A DNA stretch of 64,000 nucleotides from Cokeromyces recurvatus. Taxonomy: Eukaryota > Mucoromycota > Mucoromycetes > Mucorales > Mucoraceae. The notes beneath the pieces are model-generated. The model searched no databases and had not been told where the DNA came from. It was given only the letters and a program-made list of their open reading frames with translations. Every line of letters starts with the position of its first letter. Position 1 is the first letter of the stretch. A program made the translations under genes and the position numbers. The stretch spans positions 62,001 through 126,000 of the forward strand of contig NW_026251426.1 of NCBI RefSeq assembly GCF_025118155.1. The letters run 5' to 3'. Shown here piece by piece: positions 1 through 12,410 of this stretch.

Positions 1-94
1 GAATTATATACTAAAAAAAAAAGTATAATAATTGCTTCAAAGTCGTGTATGCTTTTTTTTATCTTGTTTATTAGTTGAAAAAATATAAATTAAT

Positions 95-1188
<1,094 letters not shown>

Positions 1189-1330
1189 TTATATTATTAT
1201 GAAGAAAATAGCAAAAGAATAAAAAAGGGAAATCTTTTTTCGGCAAATATACAGAAAGTTTTGGCCCTCAGATGAACGCGCGTATTTTGTATGACACGCA
1301 ATGGCGAGTAAGTCGTCAACGTCATCGCGG

Positions 1331-1368
<38 letters not shown>

Positions 1369-1439
1369 TAACTTAAAAATCGCTCTTTTAAGAGCATAAA
1401 TATTTCTTTTTTATTATTATTATTATTATTATAAACAGT

Positions 1440-2458
1440 TTAAGATCGATGTCGTTTTGAATAACTATTTTTACTAGCGTTGCTAGAAGCACTGTCATAA
1501 CTAGTACTTCTTCTTCTTTGTCTTTTATTACTATTACGAATAGGACTTCTACTATAGCTTCGATTCGAACTTGGACTAACACTTCGACTAGGGCTTCTAC
1601 TACCACTTGAACTTCTACTACGACTAGGACTATGGCTACGACTAGGACTATGGCTACGACTACGACTACGACTACGGCTACGGCTACGGCTACGGCTAGA
1701 ACTTAAACTCCTAGTTTTATTTCGACTATAATCTATAGTATTTCTTCTTCCATAGCTACGGCTTCGACTATTACTTCTACTGCTTCTACGGCTACTTCTG
1801 CTTCTGCTTCTACTACTACTGCTACTTCTACTTCTGCTTCTACTACTACTGCTACTGCTGCTTCTGCTTCTGCTTCTGCTTCTGCTAGTACTGCTACTGC
1901 TGCTTCTGCTTCTGCTTCTGCTAGTACTGCTACTACTGCTTCTACTGCTGCTTCTACTGCTTCTACTGCTGCTTCGGCTGCTTCGGCTGCTGTCACTATC
2001 ACTATCACTACTACTATCACTATCTGATGAATAACGACTTGATTCAGAGTCTGACTCCGATGATGAACTAAAATTGTATAATTTAATTACCATTCTATAC
2101 AAAGCCTTGTTTTTTATTTTTCATTTATTACCTCGATCTCCTACGTCGCTCCTTTTTCTTTTTTTTTAAAATTTTATCGGCCAAGCCTTCTTTTGATAAA
2201 AGTTCTTTAGGTAATTCTGGTTGATACAACTTGATGGGCTTCTTTAACTGTTGTGTACGAGTAGGACGCACTTTATAGCTTCTTTCTTTGTTACATTCAT
2301 ATGTCTAAATAGTATAAATTTTTAAAAAAAAAATAAAATAAAACTTTGGATTAGTTTATTGTTCTTACCCAGTGTCCATATTCTAAACATCGTTGACATT
2401 GCGTTGTCGTAGAAGCCTTCTTAGGCGTACCCCGATATCTAGGTCCTGTTCTATACAT
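1440..2458 (-). CDS. ZCCHC10-like zinc-knuckle protein with SR-rich tail
   Basis: Three exons (2369-2458, 2132-2304, 1440-2067) give 296 residues. Residues 1-55 contain a single CCHC knuckle split by intron 1 (CQRCLEYGHW then TYEC) followed by RPTRTQQLKKP, the arrangement of ZCCHC10 (zf-CCHC_3). A lysine/arginine-rich linker joins it to a roughly 210-residue tail dominated by Ser-Arg dipeptides. Intron 2 is supported because reading through it meets a stop directly after the RRRRSR stretch, whereas splicing continues in frame into SSSSSESDSES. SR tails are typical of nuclear proteins engaged in pre-mRNA splicing and are phosphorylated by SR kinases; a splicing role is inference. The upstream 240 bp is shared with divergent cofilin, so the two may share a promoter region. 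The tail is built from (AGY/CGN) triplets and will be length-polymorphic. Confidence 0.8.
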
Positions 2459-2697
2459 CAAACAAAGCGAAAAAAAAAAGCATGTAACAAAAAAAAAAAA
2501 TTGCAATTTTTTATTATTATTATTATTATTATTATTTAAAAAATGGGTCACGTGTTTTACCATGACGTGCCAACATCCCACTTCTTTTTTTGGACTTCAG
2601 CCTTTTTCCTCGAGGATAAAAAAAAACTTATTTATAGTTTCCTTTTTTTTTTTCTTTTTTGTTTTCCTTTTTTTTTCTATAATAAATTTATAAGAAA
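2459..2697. promoter_or_regulatory. Shared divergent promoter region
   Basis: About 240 bp separates the start codons of the SR-rich gene (-) and cofilin (+). It has pyrimidine-rich tracts on the cofilin side and an (ATT)n run. No specific motif is recognisable; the bidirectional role is inferred only from geometry. Confidence 0.4.
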
Positions 2698-3451
2698 ATG
2701 GTAAGCTGTCTTTATGTTATAAAAAGAAAGAAGGGGGATAAAGACACACAGTAAATAAAGTTCGTCAGGGGAGGGAAGGAGGGGAATGATGAAGCAATTA
2801 GGATGAAGGAAAAAAAAAAAAAAAAAAAAAAGCTGATTACTCATTTATATATATACAAATATAGTCTTCTGGTGTAGCAGTTAATGACCAATGTCTCGAG
2901 GTCTATCAAGACCTTAAACTTCGTAAGAAGTACAAGTATATTATCTTCAAGTTGTCTGGTAAATTATTTTTTCCTTAAAATCCTCGTTTTTTTTTCTTTT
3001 TTTTTTTCTTTTTTATTATTTTGCTAAACTCGAAACTTAATATTCCCTTTTGATATAGATAATAACCAAGAAATTGTTGTTGATAAGACTTCTGATAATC
3101 TTGACTACGATAGCTTCTTGGCCGACCTTCCTCCAAATGAACCTCGTTATGCCGTTTATGATTTCGAATACGAAAAGCCTGGAGAAGGTAAAAGAAGCAA
3201 GATTACATTCTATGCCTGGTAAAGTACAGTTAAATTTGTCTATGCATTGTCGTGTAGATTTTAAAACGCGTCTTTTTTTTTTTCTCTCTCCTCCCCACCC
3301 CCACCCCCCTTTTTTTTAGGATCCCTGATACTTCCAAGGTTCGTCAAAAGATGTTGTATGCTTCCAGTAAAGATGCTCTTCGTAGAAACTTGGTTGGTTT
3401 AGCTATTGAGATTCAAGGTACAGATGCCTCAGAGGTAAGTTTTTTTCTTGG

Positions 3452-3490
<39 letters not shown>

Positions 3491-3577
3491 TCTCGTACAA
3501 AGTTTTGCCCAAATTAATACTGTTTGTATTAGGTTGATTATGAAGCTGTTTTGGATAAGGCTAGTCGTTCTGTTTAA
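2698..3577 (+). CDS. COF1: Cofilin / actin-depolymerising factor
   Basis: Binds G- and F-actin, severs filaments and drives actin turnover in the cytosol. Five exons: 2698-2700 (the ATG alone), 2865-2958, 3059-3218, 3320-3434, 3533-3577, giving 138 residues, close to the ~140 of fungal cofilins. The product starts [20 protein letters not shown], followed by [62 protein letters not shown] and a C-terminal [13 protein letters not shown]: the complete ADF-homology domain including the actin-binding long helix. An N-terminal Ser after Met, the regulatory phosphosite of the family, is present. The first exon is only the start codon; an early intron is common in fungal cofilins. Introns carry long poly-A/T tracts. 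Confidence 0.96.
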
Positions 3578-4110
3578 ACATTATATAATAAATAAAACGA
3601 TAAAAAGTGTAATATGCACATAACAAATAGTGGAGATGGTTTTTTTTTTTCGTTCCTTTTTTGTTTTCATTATTTACGAGTTTTTTTTTATTATTTATTT
3701 ATTTATTTATTTCATTTTAATACTATTCAGAAATAGTATGAAAATAATTAAAGGAGTGTATGGTATATATTGCTAAGAAAGGGAATAACAATGACAAATT
3801 CTTTTTGCTAAAAGTTTCAAAGAAAAGGAAGCTATTGAACAGGAACAAACATAATTATGGGACGCATGAAATTGCTTAAAAAATAAAAAAAAAACAGGGT
3901 AAACTGATATTAAAAAAAATTATAAATGAAAGGTACAAATCTCTTTGTATACGTGTCATTTTATAAATTAAACTTGTATTTATATGGTTAATTTACATGT
4001 ACTACATACATTTAGATCAAGGAATTCGGTTTTATTATTATTTATTTTACTTTAATAAAGCGATGTCATCTTTAGAATAAACATGATTTCATGTTATTTC
4101 AACTATCCCC

Positions 4111-4160
<50 letters not shown>

Positions 4161-5552
4161 GAAATATGCACACGATTGGAATATAACAGAGTTATTTAGA
4201 AAATACGCGTCTTTATGACATTTGAGGGTCATTACCCATTCATGTCAAACAATGGTACTAGTGCATCCTTATTTGTTAGCCTCTTTTGATTATCAGTCTT
4301 ATTTGATATTATTTTGATCTAGTCTTTGGGAGCTCATTTTCAAGACTTTGTTTCAGCATCTTTTATAACTTTTGTGAATTATAATGCTTCAAAATCGTTT
4401 CTATTTTCTTGGATGAGCTAATAAATTTGGAACCTGTCCTAAAAAATTATAATTCGAAAAAAAAAAAAAGTAAGATGTATCTTGGAATGAATGATGAATA
4501 TTATAGCCACATCATTATGTCCAACAGAATAGGTGTATAGTTTGATGATATAATAACTCAAGCTTTTCTTGGCATAAACTATAAGCTAATAGTGAGTAGA
4601 GACAAAGGATTTCATTTTCAATATGCGAGTAATCCTGCCAAGTCACTCTATAACAAGATTGCCTTGCAAATAGTAGTAAAGTTTTTTTCTTCTTTTCATT
4701 CTAGTTTACTCTAATTATCTACTATTTAAATTTAATCTTTTTTTTTCTTTTCTTTTCTTTTGAAACAACTGTAGCTGAACATATGTATGATAAATTAGGA
4801 AAACTCAAATGAATAACAATGCTTCTGACCAATAAAAACATTTAAACTTCTTTTCCTTAAGATAAAGACAATACATAATACGATGAAAGAGGAAGAAAAA
4901 AAAAAGATGCCAGGAGTATTTTCAACTCTTTAAAGACTACAAAGAACGATATGTATAGCATTCATTTTTTTTTATTTTTTTTTTTCATGTATGATAGTCT
5001 GTTTTCTATAGAATTTTGTAACTTTAACAAATCCAATATTGTATGCATAAAAAAGAAACATGGATGAGTTAAGAATTACATAACTTTTAAATCTAATAAG
5101 AAGTCTAGAACTCATCTACATAAAAAGTATATGTGTACAGTGAATTTCTTTAGATTCTTTATAACATTTATAGAGAATGCTTTTAATACTAGCTATAATG
5201 CCTTTTTTTGTCTTTGCAGCATCTTTATCCCTTTAAATACTAACGCAAGGATTTTCTTTTTTTTTTCAATCTCCACCTGTATCTTTTGTATGTTTATAAT
5301 TTTATTACTTATCCATCTTTTGAAATAAGAGTCTTTGTATGTTTTATTGTATTTTATTATTTCTTTTTAGGCTTATATAAGATCACATACACAGCGTGTT
5401 CACTTGACAGGTATCTCTAACTAAATGAAACGAGGCATGTAAACAAATATATATTGTAATCTGTACTTACTAAAGAGAAAAATAAAAAAAAAATAAATAT
5501 ACATCCAAGTCAACATATTGAAAGGGAGTTTTCGTATATTCAGGCAAATTAA

Positions 5553-5607
<55 letters not shown>

Positions 5608-6650
5608 CTGATCATTAGCATTTATCTTAAATACGTTAGAACTATGCATTATAAAGTCACAATTATCAGTCCAAAACAGAGGAAATATCCATCTTCTTTT
5701 TAAAGTCTTATACTGTACCTCCTCCTCCCCCCTTTTTTTTTCTTCTTTCTTTAAATATTCACTATGTCTGGATTTAATTAATTCTTACTGAAATCAAGCA
5801 AGCGCTCATTAAATACTTTAGATACCAAGGAAGAGAATGTTCCCTATTTATGCCTATTCATTTTAATTTGATTTCATAGTGTGATACCATCGCTGATTCA
5901 AGATATTTTATTCCCTCATTCTGTCTCAGCTAATAATAATCCTTCAAGAACGTAACCCAAGTACAAGTGAGAAGACTTATGTGTATGTATTAAGTAATTC
6001 CTGTCAAATAGATAATTGTTCTTTTGTAGTACATCATTTAATTTGAAGCAATTATGAAACATTCTTTTCTTCTTTTAGGACTAATTATACGGTCCTTACA
6101 AGCCTTTAGACCCTCCCTCCTCTTTGATTAAATAGTTCAACTCACTTTGGAAGAAAGAAAGAAATATACTAACTCATATATGTCCCGGTTCTTATTATTT
6201 TAAAACGAACACATGTCTTGAATAGATTTATGGAGTATCCAGTTAATTTCAAGTAGGAAGCAAATTTTTATTTTTATTTTTTTTAAAGAAAAAAGGGGGG
6301 TTTATCATAATAGGCATTAAAATAAGTAAATATTACTTTTTATATAAAGACTATTTTGTTTTATTCCTTTAATTCTGGTATAGGTGAAAGACGTATATTT
6401 GCAACATTCTTAAGGACACATTAGAAATACATAAAATATTATTAAAAGACGCGTAAGAAAAGATACATTTATTGTATTTTATTTTCATTTTTATTTCATA
6501 TATAAAAAAAAGTGAATCCCCAATTCGTCAACAGTAATAATTACTGCAGTCCAAAGGTGGCCGCGTGGAGGCTAGGATTCGTTGCACCTTCTTTGTTCTT
6601 GTATTTTTTATTTTTACTAGGAGGTTAGAAAAAACCCATAACTATCACAA

Positions 6651-6748
6651 TATGTAACGCCCTCTGAATCAACAAGACACCCTATCTTGCCCTCCTTGAA
6701 TTAGGAGGACATTGTAGGGTGTCTTGTTGATTCAGAAGGCGTTACATA
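6651..6748. repeat. Long imperfect inverted repeat (hairpin, MITE-like)
   Basis: Two 45-nt arms (about 6652-6696 and 6703-6747) pair with about five mismatches around a loop of ~6 nt; 22 consecutive bases pair without interruption. An outer short match (ctaggagg at about 6618 versus cctcctag at about 6775) suggests the inverted repeat extends to roughly 6617-6782. It could be a small MITE, a small-RNA hairpin precursor, or a cruciform. Seen directly; its nature is inferred. Confidence 0.8.
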
Positions 6749-8254
6749 AGTAGTAACCATGAGAAAAAGAATTTCCTCCTAGGGCAGGGAAGAAGAAGAA
6801 GAATAAAATAGTATTATTTAATGACTTACCTACAAAAGAAATAGTAATAATAAAGAAGAAAAAGAAGAAAAAATAACTTTGAATATCTACTTTTTTATAA
6901 GAATAAGGAGGTCGTTGTTGTAAATTACAGTCACAATCATATGAAATCGATAAGAATATGTGTTACCCCACATTTAATACACACACACACACAGTTACAT
7001 TATTTAATTTTCTTTCTTTCTTATAAAAAGTAACAATGTGTAGAATAGTAAAATGTTGTCAATTTTATATCTTCTTTATGACTATATAAAATGTGTTTAT
7101 GTTAAAGAAAAGAAAAGTAAGTAAAATAAATGTCTTTTTTTAATCATTTCTTTATATTTTCATGAAACTTATTTTTTTTCCTTTTAAGGTATTCAATAAT
7201 AATAAAAAAGGATTTTCTTTCAATGTGTATATACTATTTAGCAGGACATGATCCTTTTTCTTTTAAATCATTTTAGGGCTTTAAATAAGCATGACATGAT
7301 AATACTTCTTTCATTAAAGAAAAGAATAAAAAAAAAAAAAAAAAAAAAAAGTAAATTGTCCTTTATCTTGTATGAATACTTTGTAGTAACAGAAAGAGGC
7401 TTTCTAATGATTGGGTTGTGATAAGGTAAAGTATAATGATCGTATATTGGTATAATCTATAGCTATGCTAAGAAAAGTAGCATATACTATGCTTATCCCT
7501 TTTTAATGTAGAATTGATATAACAGAGAATGAATTCTATTTTACTTGTGTTTTCATGACGTATATCCAATATAGAACCTTTCATTCATAAAGAAATGATA
7601 CATTAAAAAGATAGCAAAGAATAAAGAGACAAGCCTTTTTTTTTTTTTTTTTTGCTGATAATGATATATGTATGTACCTTTCAAATATCTGTATTCGTTT
7701 CATTTAGAGCCTTATTTATTTGTAGTGAATAAAGGACATATAATTGTAAAAATATTAGAACAGCTTATTTATTGTTCTCCTTTAACACATCTCGTTCTAT
7801 ATAAAAAGGATTGTAAACGAATTAGACTCGAGAGTAGCAAAGGTATTTTTAATTTGCGTATGATTTATATAATTTTCCGCTTATTAGAAATCAATCTTCT
7901 AACCTATTTACTAAATTCATAAAAATCTGATGCGAACACTGTTGTTATCTCGATGAACTGAATAATTGATTCTTTTTATTATTTTTGGCTAACAGTACTT
8001 GTCGTGAGTGTTTAAGATTGCTGAGATCCATGATTAATAAGGTAATGGGCATTTCTTTAATTAAATGTAAACAATGATAATTATTTTGTATCACAATTTA
8101 ATACATGTTACTGCTGTTACAACGTGAATAAATACGGGGTTTAAATTAATCATGTTTGACTATAAACTTCAATATTATCTTCAAGTTGAGTAAGAGTCCA
8201 AGTTTATAAACCATATAAAAAGATGTAGTTTTTACAATATAATCATAAGATTTG

Positions 8255-8375
8255 CTAATGCTGCTGCTACTACTACTACTGCTACTGCTGCTGCTACTGC
8301 TGCTGCTACTACTACTACTTCTACGTCTACTTCTACTTTTTCTTCTTCTTCTACTACTACTACTACTATTACTAC
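8255..8375. repeat. (CTN)n triplet low-complexity tract
   Basis: Runs of ctg/cta/ctt triplets. On the minus strand they read as AGY/AGA/CGT codons, i.e. Ser/Arg, like the SR-gene tail at 1.5-2.0 kb, but no flanking exon structure is visible, so I call it a simple repeat. Confidence 0.6.
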
Positions 8376-8983
8376 TGCAATTCCATATAATAGTCCATTT
8401 AACTTGACTTTTGTAATTCAGCTAAATTTGGTGGTGGTATTTTTTTTTTTTTTTTTTTTTTTTTTGATAATAGATCAGTAGATAATTAAAGATTTGTATG
8501 AAACATGCGCTAGATATAAATATTTGGTAATACTGCACCATCATCATATAATAAATGATAAACGACGACGACGATGATAATTATTTATAGTTGAAGCTAG
8601 TCCCTCTTTTTTTTTGTATACACCTTTTAAGATTTTTATATCTTGTTATGTTTATCAACTTTATAGACAATTTCGAACTTATCAAATGTTTAAGCCATTT
8701 TTTTTTTGATAAAAGTTATGAGCACATTACTTTCCTTATGCGACAAAGTAGAGTTTAACATATCACTGAAACATATTAAAAAGTGGTTGTATTACATAAT
8801 TGAATCTTCATTTATGTTTATTTTTTGAAACAATCCAACGTCATCAACAAATGATATTCATTCTAAAAGACGTTGACTCTCTACCTTAACTATTCAATTG
8901 GGTATATACACATGCTTCATACCAACCCAATCAGTCCATATGAGTTCATTCATTTAGTTGTCTACATTATTTAATCAATTGAC

Positions 8984-9223
8984 TTGTTCTTTTATCAACG
9001 GCCCTCACTACTCATTCAAGCTAACAATAAGAAAAAAAAACATGTCGTGTTTTCCACTGAAGAAATCATCTATTCCCACGACGAATCTTATAATAAGGTC
9101 CCAGTCCATTTTGCTGTCTCCGAATACTATGTTATTATTTTTGCTTTTTTGCTACTGCAGCTACAGCTACTCTTACTGCTAATACTACTTGGTTTCATTG
9201 ATCGTCATCCTTTCTGTTACTAA
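8984..9223 (+). CDS. Possible short hypothetical protein or exon
   Basis: A 79-codon frame. Its middle (KKHVVFSTEEIIYSHDESYN) resembles short regulatory proteins with a basic-V-x-F motif followed by acidic/Tyr residues, as in PP1-docking sequences. The rest is low complexity (Leu/Gln-rich from ctactgcag repeats), and no clear promoter, splice partner or domain is seen. The start is uncertain; it may be an exon of a larger gene or chance. Confidence 0.22.
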   Translation: MFFYQRPSLLIQANNKKKKHVVFSTEEIIYSHDESYNKVPVHFAVSEYYVIIFAFLLLQLQLLLLLILLGFIDRHPFCY

Positions 9224-9763
9224 AGAAGATGAAAAAAAAAAACTCCATACTCCACTCCTTCCTCCCCCATAATTACTGATTCTCTTCTACTCTAATCATC
9301 ATCTTTAGTTTATTCTGATATGGGATTTATCTCTTATAAAATAGTATACACTATTGCCCTCCTCCTCCTTTTTCTTGCTGTTGATTGAATAAATGAATTC
9401 CCGTGTAGTTTATTTCTCTCTATGGTGTGTGTGTGTGTGTGTATGTTTTTTTTTCCTTAAAAGAGTTCAGAAATGCACTTTTGATAGAATGAAACTTGAT
9501 TTCTTGTTCATTTACTAATAAAGTATTTATTGGAATTAGGAAATAAACCTAACTTGTGTTAACAAAGACTTTCTTTTAGAAATTAAATAGAGAACCCTTG
9601 TCTACTATGTCCTCATAAAGAATCTCTTTATTTTTGACTTTTTTTAATTTTCGATTTTATTATTTATCTTTAACAAAAGAATTAAGGCCTTTATATATAT
9701 GCATATATACATGAGGCATATCTATTATTATCTATATGTAATCAACAAAGGAAGTTCTGAGTT

Positions 9764-10900
9764 TCAAGTTGGTAAAGAAGGTCTTTGTTGATCATATTTC
9801 CATGGGTTTAAAGGAGGCAAGTTAAAAGACGTTTCGGTCGCTAATGATAATTCTTGTTTATTAAAATCTTTTTGATATTGACGATCGGCCAGCGATGCCA
9901 ACATATCTAAGGGAGGCGATGATTTACGCGGACTATCTTCTTCCTTTTGTTTTGCCCATTCAATATCATTTTCTGTATCTTCTTTAGACAAACCTAATGT
10001 TAAAGAACTAATCATCGTAGGTCTTTCAGGAGGCACCCATTCAGTTAAATGATCTTCATCTAGCGAAGTTTGAACATGATTTGAATAATATTCTTGTTCT
10101 AATATATTAATTTTTTGTTGAACTTGTTGTATCATATATCGTCTAAGCGCCAACTTTTCCCACTATAAAAATAAATAAATAAATAAATAGATAATAATAA
10201 TAGATTTGAATTACATAAAATTGTGAATAGGCTGCATATTTTTGAGAATGAAAGAATTTAGTAATATTTCCTTCAGCGAGTGATCTACGCATTTTCGCAA
10301 CATTTAATCTTTTGGCTCTCTTGGTTTCAATTTCTTTTAATAATTTATGATATTCTGAATGTGATCCATCTCTCACTGCTTGTTCAAGCTTATCTAATTC
10401 ATTTAATCTATAATAAAGAAATAAATAAATCCCATTCAATTGTTCCCTTTTTTGTTTGTTTGTTTGTTTGTGAAAAAAAAAAGGATTTTATACCTTTCTT
10501 TAATAATAATCTCTCTTTGTGCTCTTTTTGCTTCCTTTGCTTCCTTTGATAATCGTTGAGTTGTATTTCTAGTTTCACGTTCATTTTCATCTTTATTATT
10601 ATTAGAATTTGTAGCTAGCTTCTTATGATGATTGTTATTGGTTTTCGTAGTAGTAGTCTTTCGTTTTCTTTTTTTGGTGTCGCTATTTGTTTCATAACCA
10701 CTCGATTCAACAGATTGAGACCGCGTAAGAACACGTCCACCATTAGTGTCCGTAACAGGTGAGCCATCCTCTGTTACAATAGGTGATGTCGATCGAGTTG
10801 ACTTGGTACTTGTTCTTCTTGTCTGAATATGATGTCGACTTGATTCTTCTACACTTGTATCTTCTATAATTTTATTGTTCATATTTTGAGACATATACAT
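9764..10900 (-). CDS. Sds3/BRMS1-like protein, putative histone deacetylase complex subunit
   Basis: Three exons (10494-10900, 10215-10407, 9764-10162) encode 332 residues. The first ~110 residues are polar and disordered (TRRTSTKSTRSTSP, TRSQSVESSGYETNSD, a basic KKRKRK stretch). Residues ~125-235 form a coiled-coil region (KEAKRAQREIIIKER, LNELDKLEQAVRDGSHSEY, LLKEIETKRAKRL) that matches the layout of Sds3-domain proteins: basic helix, LxxLxxG(T/S)HxEY, then KxxEExRxxR. These subunits scaffold Sin3-Rpd3 type deacetylase complexes in the nucleus. The C-terminal third has short Pro-rich motifs (WVPPERPTM, LPPLNPWKY). Two ATGs (10900, 10894) are possible. The family assignment rests on helix pattern rather than a catalytic motif. 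Confidence 0.6.
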
Positions 10901-10991
10901 ATATTAAAGAAAAAGGGAAAAAAAATAATTAAAAGAAAAAAAAATAAGGGAAAGAAAATAGGGTAGATAAAAAATGTGTGTGTATATATAT

Positions 10992-11023
<32 letters not shown>

Positions 11024-12218
11024 AAATAATAAGGGAGGAGAAGGAGAAAGTATTAAAAAAAAAAGTACAATAACTTGAACACTTTTTTTTTTTTTTTTTT
11101 TTTTCTGAGTTAAAGTTTTTTTTTTTCTTCATTTTATTTGCGGTTTGTGTTACAAGCTTTTAACGAATAAAGTTGTCTATTTTAGCTGCTTTTTTTTTTT
11201 TTTGCGTATCCAATAAAAGTGAGACTTGAATCAATAACGCGTCTAACATGAGTTCATTTTTATAATAAAATGAAAGGTAAGATATTGATGTATATATAAA
11301 ATAATATAGGAAAAGGAGATTACGTTGAGCTTTTGTGTAAGGAATATAACAAAATGATATTTTCTAGTAATAGTTGTCTATGGTGATGAGTTATTTACTA
11401 TATATCAGGGACAAATAGACATTTTTTTTTTTTTTTTTTTTTTTTTTTGAAGAGAAAAAAAAAATCTAGAATTTTATTTTATTTTATTTTTTTCGAATTT
11501 CTATTATTATACGCTTATTTTAGTTTCTATAATTGATCTTTATCTGAGCCAACAAACTTATACAGCAAGTCAATTTTATTGTAAAAAAAAAAAAAAAATA
11601 CAAGCTAGAATGCATGATTTATGTACAAATAGATCCCTTTTTTTCTTTTTTACTATTATCATTGATATGGAGTGTAATAGGGTAGATTTTCTCTATTATG
11701 AATAATAATATACTATTTTGTTCTTGCTAGTAGTTAATAACATGATTGTATTGTATATATTTGTATATGTTTTATTTAATTTCATTTCATTTCTCTTTTT
11801 AGTAAGGCTGAGTTGAAGTCTCTCATCACCCACCTTTCAATAATCAATCTATTTTGCTGTTTGTTCATATTTTCTATTGTAGGGTCATTGCCAACTATAA
11901 ATAAATAAGAATTGTAAGTCACCCCATCTCCTCCTCTTCTTTTAGAGAGCATCGTTTTTATTATTCCTTTTTTTTTGAAGCAGTCGCGATGATGATTGAA
12001 GAATCTCGATTTGTAGCTCAGCTTTATATACAAACACACATTTAAGATAGGATCGTCTTCTCCTTCCTATTTTACACACAGTTTGACATGCAGCTTATAT
12101 TGAATACCATTTATATATAAAAGGTAAACAAGTCCTTATTTCAATAGGTGATTCTATTCCTAGCTACCCACTAACAATACCATCAGAGAGGTGTATCACT
12201 TACCCGTGCCTCCCCCCC

Positions 12219-12260
<42 letters not shown>

Positions 12261-12410
12261 ACACTTACATACATACGAAAAGGTCTTTTATCTATTCATT
12301 ATTACATGAAACTAGTTATACTTAAATATAAATCGAACTCTCCCTCCCCTTAAAGAGAGCAAGAAACTACTACTATTTATAATTATTCTTTTTCTCCTCT
12401 AGATTCACTT
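10901..12410. other. Intergenic, AT-rich with CA repeats
   Basis: Homopolymer T/A tracts, an (AAAT)n run near 11000 and a (CA)n repeat at 12221-12262. A minus-strand frame at 11782-12039 (85 codons) has no recognisable domain and no clear splice partners. Nothing else supported. Confidence 0.5.

Larger units (their letters stand above)
3578..9763. other. 6.2-kb AT-rich gene desert
   Basis: No convincing multi-exon gene is visible on either strand. It contains homopolymers (43 T at 4114-4156, 47 A at 5556-5602), a CA repeat near 6980, a strong hairpin at 6651-6748 and a (CTN)n triplet region at 8255-8375. One short frame near 8984-9223 reads as possibly coding and is listed separately. Non-coding RNAs could be present but none can be recognised. 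Confidence 0.5.

Noticed and set aside
1733..2020. Minus-strand Val/Glu/Ala-rich frame overlapping the SR gene
   Set aside because: It is another reading frame of the SR-coding triplet repeat; the SR frame joins spliced zinc-knuckle exons in phase.
7668..7922. 84-codon plus-strand frame in the gene desert
   Set aside because: Composition follows the AT-rich background, no motif or splice context.
11782..12039. 85-codon minus-strand frame in the spacer upstream of the Sds3-like gene
   Set aside because: No domain, no splice partner in phase, AT-driven composition; kept only as a note in the spacer entry.
12200..12300. Possible CRISPR-like or satellite array
   Set aside because: Simple (CA)n microsatellite with no spacer structure; no CRISPR array occurs anywhere in the window.
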